DNA of 64,000 nt from Serratia quinivorans. GTDB taxonomy: Bacteria; Pseudomonadota; Gammaproteobacteria; Enterobacterales; Enterobacteriaceae. The stretch lies in NCBI RefSeq assembly GCF_946227985.1, contig NZ_CAMKGL010000001.1, positions 682,001 to 746,000 of the forward strand, given 5' to 3'. This document shows positions 17,728 through 27,254 of the stretch, one piece after another. The notes beneath the pieces were generated by a model. The model saw only the letters and a list, made by a program, of their open reading frames with translations. It was not told the origin of the DNA and searched no databases. The position numbers were made by a program, and so were the translations under genes. Position 1 is the stretch's first letter, and each line of letters begins with the position of its first letter.

Positions 17728-18981
17728 ATGCGCTTTGAACGTTCTACGTTGATTGGCAGCGTGCTGCTGCTGACGGTACCGCTGTTTGCCTTGCTGCACA
17801 GCATTGGCACGCTGCGGGCAGGAAGGAAAAACACGGTGGCCTATCTGCTGATTGCGCTGTGTTTTTTCTTTTTCTTTATCAAGATCCCACCATTGGCCGA
17901 TCTCTACCGTCACTTTGCCAACTATGATGCGATTAACTCGGCCACCAGCCTGGGTGATGTCATTCAGGGCAAGGTGGACGTGGTGCTGTACGCCAACTTT
18001 TATATTTTCAAAAAGCTGGGTATTCCTTTTTACGTCATTCCGGGGCTGTACGTCGGCCTGTCGGTTTACTGTTATCTTGCCGCGCTGAATATTGTCATGC
18101 TGCACTCCGGCAAGGTGTTTTCAGCCAGGCAGTTTGTATTGCTGCATCTGGCGGTGTTGTTTCTGATCAACCCGTTTATCATCGGCATGGGGCTGCGTTT
18201 TGGCTTCTCGATGGCGGTGATGACGCTGGCGATGGTGTTGTTTTGCCATAAACAGAATCGGCCGCTGGCCGCCGGCCTGATGTTATTCGCCATGTTGACC
18301 CACTTTTCCAGCATGCTGCTGGTCGGGGTGTTTTTGTGCAGCCGGGTAATGCGACTAAACCGCCTGCTGACGGTGGTGTTTAGCGCCATTGCGTTGCTGA
18401 CCGCCAAGTTCGCACTGCCGTTTATCCTTTCCCATATTACGATTTCGGGCATTAACAGTTACTCCGACGTCTATACCTCTGGCATGTATGCCAGCGATTA
18501 CCTGACCTCCGGCAATGCCAATGGGATGATTAACTTCCTGATTGTGCTGTTCCCGGCGCTGTTTCTCGGGGTCTACATGCTGGCGAACCCGATGCGTAAC
18601 CAGGCGGGGGACATCAAAAACACCGCGGCCTGGCTGGTGGTGTTTGTGTTCCTGTGTTCCAGTTCGCTGCAGGCGGCCAGCCGCTATGCCAGCGTGGCGT
18701 CGGTATTCCTGCTGTTTTACTACGTGGCGCATCAGGGCTCGTTCATTCGCGGCAGGTTTAACTACTTCTTCTTGTGTTTCATGCTGATGGCCACCGGCTA
18801 TAACCTGATCGAAAACATCTATGTTCCGCGTCGGCCAATCATGCTGGGGCAGATGTGGCAGTCATTTTATAAAACGCCGTTGCTGAACCTGTTCTACGGT
18901 GAACAGGAGTATGAGCAGTATCTGCGGGTTATCAACCGTGACAGCGGCGAGTGGATCGGCCATGAGATGGATGCAGGTTAA
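17728..18981 (+). CDS. wzy: EpsG/Wzy-type repeat-unit polymerase
   Basis: 417-residue polytopic membrane protein, roughly 10-12 helices, resembling EpsG/Wzy polymerases (IALCFFFFFIKIPPLADLYRHFANYD; LRFGFSMAVMTLAM; LMLFAMLTHFSSMLL). The R-F-G-F and T-H-x-S motifs are typical of this family. It is predicted to polymerise flipped repeat units at the periplasmic face with Wzc. I chose the ATG at 17728 because AGAGG lies 6 bases upstream; an ATG at 17722 directly abuts it. It is the last gene of the polysaccharide operon, as the next gene (narG) starts after 456 bases with its own promoter. Confidence 0.85.
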   Translation: MRFERSTLIGSVLLLTVPLFALLHSIGTLRAGRKNTVAYLLIALCFFFFFIKIPPLADLYRHFANYDAINSATSLGDVIQGKVDVVLYANFYIFKKLGIPFYVIPGLYVGLSVYCYLAALNIVMLHSGKVFSARQFVLLHLAVLFLINPFIIGMGLRFGFSMAVMTLAMVLFCHKQNRPLAAGLMLFAMLTHFSSMLLVGVFLCSRVMRLNRLLTVVFSAIALLTAKFALPFILSHITISGINSYSDVYTSGMYASDYLTSGNANGMINFLIVLFPALFLGVYMLANPMRNQAGDIKNTAAWLVVFVFLCSSSLQAASRYASVASVFLLFYYVAHQGSFIRGRFNYFFLCFMLMATGYNLIENIYVPRRPIMLGQMWQSFYKTPLLNLFYGEQEYEQYLRVINRDSGEWIGHEMDAG

Positions 18982-19093
18982 TCAGTTAGCAGACACACAA
19001 AGCCTGTTATTAGGGAGAGCGTGCCGTAGGGGTCGTAGCGGCTTGTCCGCCGACCAATTTGCCGGGAGAAAATTGGAACGACTTCCAGTCGGC

Positions 19094-19190
19094 CCGTAGG
19101 GTGGGACACATGGATGTGTCCCATAATAGCCCCTCGGTGCGCTAGGCCCGGGTATCTCAGACGCCCGCCCGCATCCTACCCCCAAATACC
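19094..19190. repeat. inverted-repeat intergenic element, possible operon terminator
   Basis: Perfect 10-bp stem TGGGACACAT/ATGTGTCCCA with a GG loop at 19102-19123. It lies inside a longer imperfect inverted repeat whose ends are GTAGGGTGGG and CGCATCCTACCC. It follows the wzy gene and could stop the polysaccharide transcript, although no clear T-run follows. The rest of the 18982-19437 gap is the nar regulatory region. Confidence 0.55.
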
Positions 19191-19328
19191 CCAACTCACT
19201 TCGCAGTACATCCCGCCGAATATCTAAATCATGATTTTTATACTATTTTCAATTAATTAACGCTACTGCCTGCCCTGATACTTTAGGGGTAGGCACGCCG
19301 TTGCCATCGTTATTCTCCCTCCGTTCTC

Positions 19329-19342
19329 TTGATCGCAATCAA
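19329..19342. promoter_or_regulatory. FNR site of the narGHJI promoter
   Basis: TTGATCGCAATCAA is a perfect match to the FNR consensus TTGATNNNNATCAA. Its centre lies about 102 bases before the narG ATG, so a class II promoter would start near 19377, as at E. coli narG. A NarL-type heptamer (TACCCCT on the minus strand, 19285-19291) lies upstream and may mediate nitrate activation, but one heptamer is weak evidence. Confidence 0.85.
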
Positions 19343-19437
19343 TTTGCCGCTGCAACCGCATTAGTAGGCTGGCGGCAGATTGAGCAATGCCGTTCCTTTA
19401 ACGGTAAAAATATTAAAAGCTTTCAGGAGAACTCCGG

Positions 19438-22400
19438 ATGAGCAAGTTTCTAGACCGATTCCGCTATTTTAAGCAGTTGGCGGAACCCTTTTCTGGCGAA
19501 CATGGCCAGACGCTGAACACCAACCGCGACTGGGAAGACGGCTATCGCAGCCGCTGGCAGCACGACAAGATTGTGCGATCCACCCATGGGGTGAACTGCA
19601 CCGGCTCCTGTAGCTGGAAGATCTATGTGAAAAACGGCCTGGTGACCTGGGAAACCCAGCAAACCGATTACCCGCGTACCCGTCCGGACTTGCCCAACCA
19701 TGAGCCTCGCGGTTGCCCACGTGGCGCCAGCTACTCCTGGTATCTGTACAGCGCCAACCGCCTGAAATACCCCTTGATGCGCAAACGGCTGATCACACTG
19801 TGGCGTGAGGCCAAGGCGCTGCACAGCGATCCGGTCGATGCCTGGGGATCAATCGTTAGCGATCCTGAAAAATCCAAAAGCTACAAGGTCGCACGCGGAC
19901 GCGGCGGCTTTGTTCGCTCCAGCTGGCAGGAAGTGAACGAACTGATCGCCGCTTCCAACGTCTATACCGCCAAAACCTTCGGCCCGGATCGCATCATCGG
20001 CTTCTCACCGATCCCGGCGATGTCGATGGTGTCTTACGCCGCCGGTGCACGCTATCTGTCACTGATTGGCGGCACCTGCCTGAGCTTCTACGACTGGTAC
20101 TGCGATTTACCACCGGCCTCGCCAATGACCTGGGGCGAGCAGACCGACGTGCCGGAATCCGCCGACTGGTACAACTCCTCCTACATCATCGCCTGGGGCT
20201 CTAACGTGCCGCAGACGCGTACCCCGGACGCTCACTTCTTCACCGAAGTGCGCTACAAAGGCACCAAAACCGTAGCGGTGACGCCGGACTATGCCGAAGT
20301 CGCCAAACTGTGCGACCAGTGGCTCAATCCCAAGCAGGGCACCGACAGCGCCATGGCGCTGGCAATGGGCCACGTGATGCTCAAAGAGTTCCACCTGGAT
20401 CGTGAGGTGGGCTACTTCCGTGACTACGTGCGTCGCTACACCGATATGCCGATGCTGGTGATGCTCGAGCCGCGCGAAGCAGGCTATTACGCCGCCGGTC
20501 GCCTGCTGCGTGCCGCCGATCTGGTGGATGGCCTGGGACAGGAAAACAACCCGGAGTGGAAAACCGTCGCCATCGATCAGCGCAACGGTGAGCTGGTGGC
20601 ACCGCAGGGGTCGATTGGCTTCCGCTGGGGCGAGCAGGGCAAATGGAACCTGGAACAGCGCGCCGGTGAAGACGGGCAGGAAGTCGAGCTGCAACTCAGC
20701 CTGCTGGGCGCACATGACGAAGTGGCCGACGTCGGGTTCCCTTACTTTGGCAGTACCGAGAGCGAACATTTCAACAGCGTGGCGCTGGATGAGATCCTGC
20801 TGCACAAGCTGCCGGTCAAACGCCTGCGTCTGGCGGACGGCAGCGAAGCCCTGGTGACCAGCGTTTACGACTTGACCCTGGCCAACTACGGCCTCGATCG
20901 TGGCCTGGACGACGCCAACTGCGCCACCGACTATGACGACGTCAAAGCCTACACTCCGGCCTGGGCCGAGCAGATCACCGGCGTCTCACGCCACAACATC
21001 ATCCGCATTGCCCGTGAGTTTGCAGGTAACGCCGAGAAAACCCATGGCCGTTCGATGATTATCGTCGGTGCCGGTGTTAACCACTGGTACCACATGGACA
21101 TGACCTACCGCGGCCTGATCAATATGCTGATCTTCTGCGGCTGCGTTGGCCAAAGCGGCGGCGGCTGGGCGCACTACGTCGGCCAGGAAAAACTGCGGCC
21201 GCAGACCGGTTGGCTGCCGCTGGCGTTTGGCCTCGACTGGCAACGTCCGCCACGCCATATGAACAGCACCTCGTTCTTCTATAACCATTCCAGCCAGTGG
21301 CGTTATGAAACCGTAGGCACCGAAGAACTGCTGTCGCCGTTGGCTGACAAGACCCGCTTTGGCGGTAGCCTGATTGACCTTAACGTGCGCGCCGAGCGCA
21401 TGGGCTGGCTGCCGTCGGCCCCCCAATTGGGCACCAACCCGCTGCATCTGGCGGCGCAGGCGAAAGCCGCCGGTCAGTCGCCGCTGGACTACACCGTCGA
21501 AGGATTGAAAAAAGGCAGCCTGAACTTTGCCGCCGAACAGCCGGACAACCCGCAGAACTTCCCGCGTAACCTGTTCGTTTGGCGTTCCAACCTGTTGGGC
21601 TCATCCGGCAAGGGCCACGAGTACATGCTCAAGTATTTACTGGGCACCGAAAACGGTATTCAGGGCAAGGATCTGGGCCAGCAGGGCGGCGCCAAGCCCG
21701 AGGAAGTGGAATGGCTGGATAACGGCGGCGAAGGCAAGCTGGATCTGGTGGTGACGCTTGATTTCCGCATGTCCAGCACCTGTCTTTACTCCGACATCGT
21801 GTTGCCGACCGCTACCTGGTACGAAAAAGACGACATGAATACCTCGGATATGCATCCGTTTATTCACCCGCTGTCGGCGGCGGTCGATCCGGCCTGGGAT
21901 TCGAAAAGCGACTGGGAGATTTATAAGGGCATCGCCAAAGCCTTCTCCGAGGTGTGTGTCGGGCATTTGGGCCAGGAAACCGACGTGGTGACGCTGCCTA
22001 TTCAGCATGACTCGGCAGCCGAGCTGGCGCAGCCTTATGGCGTCAAAGACTGGAAAAAAGGCGAGTGCGATCTGATCCCCGGTATTACCGCGCCGCACAT
22101 CATGGTGGTAGAGCGCGATTACCCGGCCACCTACGAGCGTTTCACTTCGCTGGGGCCGTTGCTGGACAAGCTGGGCAACGGCGGCAAAGGGATTAGCTGG
22201 AATACCCAGACCGAGGTCGACTTCCTGAAAAAACTCAACTACGTGAAGGCGGATGGCCCGGCCGTTGGTCGGCCGAAGATTGAAACCGCTATCGATGCCG
22301 CCGAGGTGATCCTGGCGCTGGCACCGGAAACCAATGGACAGGTCGCGGTCAAGGCGTGGGACGCGTTGGGCAAGATGACCGGCCGCGATCACCGCCACCT

Positions 22401-23199
22401 GGCGCTGAACAAGGAAGATGAAAAAATCCGCTTCCGCGATATTCAGGCCCAGCCGCGCAAAATCATTTCCAGCCCGACCTGGTCAGGTTTGGAAGACGAA
22501 CATGTGTCTTACAACGCCTGCTATACCAACGTGCATGAGCTGATCCCATGGCGCACCATCAGCGGCCGTCAGCAGCTGTATCAGGACCATGAGTGGATGC
22601 GTGCCTTTGGCGAGAGCCTGCTGGTTTATCGCCCGCCGATCGACACCCGTGCCGCACAGCCGTTGCTGAACCAGAAGCCGAACGGCAACAAAGAGAAGGC
22701 GCTGAACTTCCTGACGCCGCACCAGAAATGGGGCATTCACTCCACTTACAGCGACAACCTGCTGATGCTGACCCTGTCGCGCGGCGGGCCGATCGTCTGG
22801 ATGAGTGAGGAAGATGCCAAAGATCTGGGGATTGAAGACAACGACTGGATCGAAGCCTTTAACGCCAACGGTGCGTTGACAGCGCGGGCGGTGGTCAGCC
22901 AGCGCGTCCCGGCCGGCATGACCATGATGTACCACGCGCAGGAACGTATCGTGAATATTCCCGGTTCGGAAATCACCAGCCAGCGCGGCGGTATCCATAA
23001 CTCGGTGACCCGCGTCTGCCCGAAACCGACCCATATGATCGGCGGTTACGCGCAGCTGGCCTACGGCTTTAACTATTACGGCACCGTCGGATCCAACCGC
23101 GATGAGTTTGTGGTGGTACGCAAGATGAACCGCATCGACTGGTTAGACGGTGAAGGCAACGACGACTCGCAGGGTAGCCAGCAGGAGAAAGCAAAATGA
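19438..23199 (+). CDS. narG: respiratory nitrate reductase alpha subunit NarG
   Basis: 1253-residue molybdo-bis-MGD catalytic subunit that reduces nitrate to nitrite at the cytoplasmic face of the membrane. The N-terminus has the FS0 [4Fe-4S] ligands (STHGVNCTGSCSWKIYVKNG with His and Cys; later RGCPRGASYSWYLYS) and the Mo-ligand region SFYDWYCDLPPASP (Asp). Length is close to E. coli NarG. AGGAG precedes the ATG. It is the first gene of narGHJI, preceded by an FNR site. It has no Tat signal, as expected for NarG, apart from the vestigial N-terminal motif. Confidence 0.98.
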   Translation: MSKFLDRFRYFKQLAEPFSGEHGQTLNTNRDWEDGYRSRWQHDKIVRSTHGVNCTGSCSWKIYVKNGLVTWETQQTDYPRTRPDLPNHEPRGCPRGASYSWYLYSANRLKYPLMRKRLITLWREAKALHSDPVDAWGSIVSDPEKSKSYKVARGRGGFVRSSWQEVNELIAASNVYTAKTFGPDRIIGFSPIPAMSMVSYAAGARYLSLIGGTCLSFYDWYCDLPPASPMTWGEQTDVPESADWYNSSYIIAWGSNVPQTRTPDAHFFTEVRYKGTKTVAVTPDYAEVAKLCDQWLNPKQGTDSAMALAMGHVMLKEFHLDREVGYFRDYVRRYTDMPMLVMLEPREAGYYAAGRLLRAADLVDGLGQENNPEWKTVAIDQRNGELVAPQGSIGFRWGEQGKWNLEQRAGEDGQEVELQLSLLGAHDEVADVGFPYFGSTESEHFNSVALDEILLHKLPVKRLRLADGSEALVTSVYDLTLANYGLDRGLDDANCATDYDDVKAYTPAWAEQITGVSRHNIIRIAREFAGNAEKTHGRSMIIVGAGVNHWYHMDMTYRGLINMLIFCGCVGQSGGGWAHYVGQEKLRPQTGWLPLAFGLDWQRPPRHMNSTSFFYNHSSQWRYETVGTEELLSPLADKTRFGGSLIDLNVRAERMGWLPSAPQLGTNPLHLAAQAKAAGQSPLDYTVEGLKKGSLNFAAEQPDNPQNFPRNLFVWRSNLLGSSGKGHEYMLKYLLGTENGIQGKDLGQQGGAKPEEVEWLDNGGEGKLDLVVTLDFRMSSTCLYSDIVLPTATWYEKDDMNTSDMHPFIHPLSAAVDPAWDSKSDWEIYKGIAKAFSEVCVGHLGQETDVVTLPIQHDSAAELAQPYGVKDWKKGECDLIPGITAPHIMVVERDYPATYERFTSLGPLLDKLGNGGKGISWNTQTEVDFLKKLNYVKADGPAVGRPKIETAIDAAEVILALAPETNGQVAVKAWDALGKMTGRDHRHLALNKEDEKIRFRDIQAQPRKIISSPTWSGLEDEHVSYNACYTNVHELIPWRTISGRQQLYQDHEWMRAFGESLLVYRPPIDTRAAQPLLNQKPNGNKEKALNFLTPHQKWGIHSTYSDNLLMLTLSRGGPIVWMSEEDAKDLGIEDNDWIEAFNANGALTARAVVSQRVPAGMTMMYHAQERIVNIPGSEITSQRGGIHNSVTRVCPKPTHMIGGYAQLAYGFNYYGTVGSNRDEFVVVRKMNRIDWLDGEGNDDSQGSQQEKAK

Positions 23200-24740
23200 A
23201 AATTCGTTCGCAAGTTGGCATGGTGCTGAACCTGGACAAATGCATCGGTTGCCACACCTGTTCGGTAACCTGCAAAAACGTCTGGACCAGCCGCGAGGGC
23301 ATGGAGTACGCCTGGTTCAATAACGTGGAAAGCAAGCCCGGCGTGGGCTATCCGCACGCCTGGGAAGATCAGGAAAAGTGGAAGGGCGGTTGGATCCGTA
23401 AAATCAACGGCAAGCTGGAGCCGCGCATGGGCGGCCGCGTCGGTCTGCTGTCGAAGATTTTCGCCAACCCGGACGTCCCGGCGCTGGACGACTATTACGA
23501 GCCGTTCGACTACGACTACCAGAACCTGCATACCGCGCCGCAGGGCAAGCATCAGCCGATCGCCCGTCCGCGCTCGCTGATCACCGGCCAGCGCATGAAG
23601 AAGATTGAAAATGGCCCGAACTGGGAAGAGATCCTCGGTGGTGAATTCTCCAAGCGTTCGAAGGACAAAAACTTCGACAATATGCAAAAGGAGATGTACG
23701 GCCAGTTTGAAAACACTTTCATGATGTACCTGCCGCGCCTGTGCGAACACTGCCTTAACCCGGCCTGTGTCGCGACCTGTCCGAGTGGCGCTATCTACAA
23801 GCGTGGCGAAGACGGCATTGTGCTGATCGATCAGGATAAATGTCGCGGCTGGCGCATGTGCCTGACCGGCTGCCCGTACAAAAAGATCTACTTCAACTGG
23901 AAAAGCGGCAAGTCCGAGAAGTGCATCTTCTGCTATCCGCGCATTGAATCCGGCCAGCCGACGGTGTGTTCGGAAACCTGTGTGGGGCGTATCCGTTATC
24001 TGGGCGTGCTGCTGTATGACGCCGACCGCATTGAGCAGGCGGCCGCGGTCGAAAACGATAAGGATTTATACCAGAGCCAACTGGATATCTTCCTCGACCC
24101 GCATGACCCGGCGGTGATTGCCCAGGCGTTGGCCGACGGCATTCCACAAGGGGTGATCGAATCTGCCCAGCAGTCGCCGGTATACAAAATGGCGATGGAC
24201 TGGAAACTGGCGCTGCCTTTGCATCCGGAATACCGCACGCTGCCGATGGTGTGGTACGTGCCGCCATTGTCACCGATTCAATCCGCCGCCGATGCCGGTG
24301 AGCTGGCGCACAGCGGCGTACTGCCGGACGTGGAAAGCCTGCGTATCCCGGTGCAATACCTGGCCAACCTGCTGACCGCCGGGGATACCGCGCCGGTGCT
24401 GTTGGCGCTCAAGCGCATGCTGGCGATGCGTCATTACAAACGGGCAGAAACCGTTGACGGTGTGCTGGACACCAGCGCACTGGAACAGGTGGGGCTGACC
24501 GAAGCGCAGGCGCAGGAGATGTATCGCTATCTGGCGATCGCCAATTACGAAGACCGCTTTGTGATCCCGTCCAGCCATCGCGAACTGGCGCGTGTTGCCT
24601 TCCCGGAAAGCAAAGGCTGCGGCTTTAGCTTTGGCGACGGTTGCCACGGCAGCGACGGCAAGTTCAACCTGTTCAACAGCCGCCGCATTGACGCCATTGA
24701 TGTGACGAAAAAAACGCCCCGCCAGGAGGATGCCTCATGA
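23196..24740 (+). CDS. narH: respiratory nitrate reductase beta subunit NarH
   Basis: 514-residue electron-transfer subunit with four iron-sulfur clusters linking NarI hemes to NarG. Cluster motifs are CIGCHTCSVTCKNVW near residue 17, CEHCLNPACVATCPSG, and CRGWRMCLTGCPYKKIYF, where Trp replaces one Cys so that a [3Fe-4S] centre forms, as in E. coli. EKCIFCYPRIESGQPTVC completes the set. It overlaps narG by 4 bases. Confidence 0.98.
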   Translation: MKIRSQVGMVLNLDKCIGCHTCSVTCKNVWTSREGMEYAWFNNVESKPGVGYPHAWEDQEKWKGGWIRKINGKLEPRMGGRVGLLSKIFANPDVPALDDYYEPFDYDYQNLHTAPQGKHQPIARPRSLITGQRMKKIENGPNWEEILGGEFSKRSKDKNFDNMQKEMYGQFENTFMMYLPRLCEHCLNPACVATCPSGAIYKRGEDGIVLIDQDKCRGWRMCLTGCPYKKIYFNWKSGKSEKCIFCYPRIESGQPTVCSETCVGRIRYLGVLLYDADRIEQAAAVENDKDLYQSQLDIFLDPHDPAVIAQALADGIPQGVIESAQQSPVYKMAMDWKLALPLHPEYRTLPMVWYVPPLSPIQSAADAGELAHSGVLPDVESLRIPVQYLANLLTAGDTAPVLLALKRMLAMRHYKRAETVDGVLDTSALEQVGLTEAQAQEMYRYLAIANYEDRFVIPSSHRELARVAFPESKGCGFSFGDGCHGSDGKFNLFNSRRIDAIDVTKKTPRQEDAS

Positions 24741-25474
24741 TCAGCCTGAAAGTGATTGCCCGCCTGCTGGACTACCCGGAGCAGGCGCTGTTTGACCATC
24801 AGCAGGCGCTGGTGGAAGCGCTGGAACCGGCCAGCGAACTGGATTTGCACCATAGCGCACAGCTGATTCTGTTTATTCGCCGTTTTTGCGCCCGCCCGTT
24901 GCTGGATGTGCAGGCCGAATACTGCGAGCTGTTCGACCGGGGGCGTGCTACCTCACTGTTGTTGTTTGAGCATGTGCATGGCGAGTCGCGCGATCGCGGT
25001 CAGGCCATGGTCGATCTGATGGCGCAATACCGCGAAGCCGGGCTGGAGATTGACAGCCGCGAACTGCCGGATTTCCTGCCGCTGTATCTGGAGTATCTTG
25101 CCAGCCGCAGCAAGCAACAGGCCACCGGCGGGTTGCAGGACATCGCGCCGATCCTGGCGCTGTTGGGGGCGCGGCTACAACAGCGGGAAAGCCCGTATGC
25201 GGTGCTGTTTGATCTGCTGCTGGCGCTGTCTGGCAGTGAAGTACAGGCACAAACGCTGGCGTCCCAGGTAGCAAAAGAAGCCCGCGATGACACGCCGCAG
25301 GCGCTGGACGCGGTATGGGAAGAGGAACAGGTGCGATTTATTTCGCAGGGCAGTCTCGGTGAAGAGGGCTGCGCTTCGGCGCAGCAGGCGGCGCACCAAC
25401 GGCGCTTTGCCGGCGCGGTGGCACCGCAATACCTGGACCTGACGGATGCGCTAACCGGAACCAAAGGACGCTAA
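24737..25474 (+). CDS. narJ: nitrate reductase assembly chaperone NarJ
   Basis: 245-residue cytoplasmic all-helical chaperone (TorD/DmsD/NarJ family) that binds apo-NarG and is needed for molybdenum cofactor insertion; it is not part of the final enzyme. Typical segments are [39 protein letters not shown] and [14 protein letters not shown]. It overlaps narH by 4 bases. Confidence 0.96.
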   Translation: MISLKVIARLLDYPEQALFDHQQALVEALEPASELDLHHSAQLILFIRRFCARPLLDVQAEYCELFDRGRATSLLLFEHVHGESRDRGQAMVDLMAQYREAGLEIDSRELPDFLPLYLEYLASRSKQQATGGLQDIAPILALLGARLQQRESPYAVLFDLLLALSGSEVQAQTLASQVAKEARDDTPQALDAVWEEEQVRFISQGSLGEEGCASAQQAAHQRRFAGAVAPQYLDLTDALTGTKGR

Positions 25475-25476
25475 TC

Positions 25477-26154
25477 ATGCAATTTTTAAATCAGTTCTTT
25501 TTCGATATTTACCCCTATCTGGCGGGCGCGATTTTCCTGATCGGCAGTTGGCTGCGTTACGATTACGGCCAATACACCTGGCGCGCCGGATCCAGCCAGA
25601 TGCTGGATAAAAAGGGCATGCGACTGGCTTCCAACCTGTTCCACATTGGCATTCTGGGCATTTTCGCCGGGCACTTCCTCGGCATGCTGACGCCGCACTG
25701 GATGTATGAATCCTTCCTGCCGATTGATGTGAAGCAGAAGCTGGCGATGATCGCCGGCGGTGCCTGCGGTGTAATGACCTTGATCGGCGGTGCGCTGTTG
25801 CTGAAACGCCGTCTGACCAACCCGCGGGTGCGGGCGACCAGCAGCTTTGCCGATATCATGATCCTGACCTTGCTGGTGGTGCAGGTGTGCCTCGGTCTGC
25901 TGACCATTCCGTTCTCCGCCCAACATATGGACGGCAGCGAGATGATGAAGCTGGTGGGTTGGGCACAGGCGGTGGTGACCTTCCATGCTGGTGCGTCAGA
26001 ACATCTGGTGGGGGTTGCGCCGATCTTTAAACTGCATATGGTGTTGGGCATGACGCTGTTCGTGCTGTTCCCGTTCTGCCGCCTGGTACATATCTGGAGC
26101 GTGCCGGTGGAATACCTGACCCGCCGTTACCAGCTGGTGCGTAACCGCCGCTAG
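25477..26154 (+). CDS. narI: respiratory nitrate reductase gamma subunit NarI
   Basis: 225-residue membrane anchor with five helices and two b-type hemes. It oxidises quinol at the periplasmic side and passes electrons to NarH. Heme-ligand histidines are visible in [18 protein letters not shown] and in the C-terminal [21 protein letters not shown]. It starts 2 bases after the narJ stop and is the last gene of the nar operon. Confidence 0.97.
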   Translation: MQFLNQFFFDIYPYLAGAIFLIGSWLRYDYGQYTWRAGSSQMLDKKGMRLASNLFHIGILGIFAGHFLGMLTPHWMYESFLPIDVKQKLAMIAGGACGVMTLIGGALLLKRRLTNPRVRATSSFADIMILTLLVVQVCLGLLTIPFSAQHMDGSEMMKLVGWAQAVVTFHAGASEHLVGVAPIFKLHMVLGMTLFVLFPFCRLVHIWSVPVEYLTRRYQLVRNRR

Positions 26155-26159
26155 TTTTT

Positions 26160-26393
26160 TCAACTGCGCGTCGGCCTGGCAGGCTGGCGCGCAGTTACGG
26201 AAGTGACACCTTGAGTAAAAAAGTAACATTTTCTTCTGTTTTTTCCCTCCTTCCAAAGATGTTTAAACCACCCAGAATTGGCCGCGGTACACAGCACGGT
26301 GTGCTGAATATTGCGATGCCCCAAATAGTCCTGAATCACCCGGGTATCGGCCAATGCATAGCCACAGGCATGGCGCAACATACTTGGCTGCAA
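26160..26393 (-). pseudogene. remnant of a FimB/FimE-type tyrosine recombinase
   Basis: The reverse strand encodes MLRHACGYALADTRVIQDYL then GHRNIQHTV, which matches the C-terminal catalytic core of the phase-switch recombinases FimB/FimE (family text: HMLRHACGFALA...RLIQDYLGHRNIRHTVWYTASN). The Arg of the RxxH-like box and the LGH box are kept, but the catalytic Tyr region reads HTVLCTAANSG, so the nucleophile Tyr is replaced by Cys. A TGA lies in frame just upstream and the N-terminal two thirds are missing. The C-terminal 25 codons run into the narI stem-loop. A decayed fragment, not an active gene. Confidence 0.8.
26162..26196. other. strong stem-loop after narI
   Basis: Stem AACTGCGCG/CGCGCAGTT encloses a nested GCCTGGCAGGC hairpin. 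It lies 7 bases after the narI stop and may protect or end the nar transcript. There is a T-run before it but none after it, so it is not a canonical intrinsic terminator on the + strand. Confidence 0.45.
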
Positions 26394-26544
26394 TAGGCTG
26401 GCTTTTCATATTTGCCAGTTCGATAAGGCATTTATTTCGCGCAAGCTGCTGAATTTGCGAAGCGTTACGCAGTTCGTTAATTGAACAATGATTGCTGATG
26501 AAGTAAGCTTTTCTCCACTAACTGACAGCCACAGGAGGTGGGGT

Positions 26545-26769
26545 ATGCGTAGTTTGCCAATTCGGTTATCAAATAAAATTGACGACGATCTGAACGATAT
26601 TGCCAAGCGGCATGGAATGGAGAAAACCGAGGTGATCAAGATCGCTTTTGCGCTAATTGCCATTGCTGATAAACAGTGGGTGAAACAGGATGGCTCATCT
26701 TTGGGTATCGTGCGAGGGAGCGGCCAGGATTTGGAGGCGGTGGGGCAGGTCGTGGGGATTTTTCCATGA
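26545..26769 (+). CDS. small ribbon-helix-helix-like protein
   Basis: 74 residues with a consensus AGGAGG 6 bases before the ATG. The first 45 residues (MRSLPIRLSNKIDDDLNDIA, then KRHGMEKTEVIKIAFALIAIA) have the strand-helix-helix pattern of Arc/MetJ/antitoxin-type DNA-binding proteins; the tail is Gly/Gln-rich and probably flexible. The stop overlaps the next start (ATGA), so it forms a coupled pair with the membrane protein downstream. It may be an autoregulator of this pair. No specific family recognised. Confidence 0.7.
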   Translation: MRSLPIRLSNKIDDDLNDIAKRHGMEKTEVIKIAFALIAIADKQWVKQDGSSLGIVRGSGQDLEAVGQVVGIFP

Positions 26770-27032
26770 AGACTGAAGAGACGAAAATACTGGCAGAAGC
26801 CAACGGACTTTATCAGGAGCAAGTGTTGGTGGTCGACGAAATGGAGCGATTGCGGCTAGCGCGTCAGGTATTGTGCGGTATTTTCGTTATCAGCGTGGGC
26901 GTTTTTATTGCCCACGCGTATTGGGATCAAAATGAATCCATCAGGCAGGTGTTTGAACTGTTGAAGATTGGCGCACTGCCGTTGATCACATTGGTGATCT
27001 CCTTTTACTTCCCTAACAGCCACGCCAGATAA
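26766..27032 (+). CDS. small two-helix membrane protein of unknown function
   Basis: 88 residues: a polar N-terminal helix of about 35 residues with Glu/Arg-rich heptad-like character (EANGLYQEQVLVVDEMERLR), then two hydrophobic helices (LCGIFVISVGVFIAHAYW and IGALPLITLVISFYF) joined by a short polar loop. The start overlaps the stop of the ribbon-helix-helix gene. I do not recognise a family. The arrangement of a DNA-binding protein followed by a small membrane protein is seen in toxin-antitoxin and accessory modules, but nothing here proves toxicity. The 222 bases after it hold no recognised gene. Confidence 0.7.
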   Translation: MKTEETKILAEANGLYQEQVLVVDEMERLRLARQVLCGIFVISVGVFIAHAYWDQNESIRQVFELLKIGALPLITLVISFYFPNSHAR

Positions 27033-27254
27033 TTCCCGCCGATTTGCCCATTTTTGCTTCCTTGCCGTAAACTTGATATCTCAGTATTGTTACAATTATT
27101 CGTCGGCGGCCGCCGGCTATTTGCAGTGCATAACAACAATCAATAGCCCAGGTTTGTGGGCACTTTGGGATTTAAAACCGGGGATGATTCGGGGCTGTCA
27201 CAGGATAGCGCCGGGAGATCGCTTTATGGATATGCAGGTTAGTTAACAATAATA

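Noticed and set aside
19261-19300. Paired NarL sites upstream of narG
   Set aside because: One TACCCCT heptamer is seen, but a proper 7-2-7 pair is not, so NarL binding is mentioned only as possible.
26162-26196. Canonical rho-independent terminator after narI
   Set aside because: The stem is strong but the T-run precedes it and none follows, so I list it only as a stem-loop.
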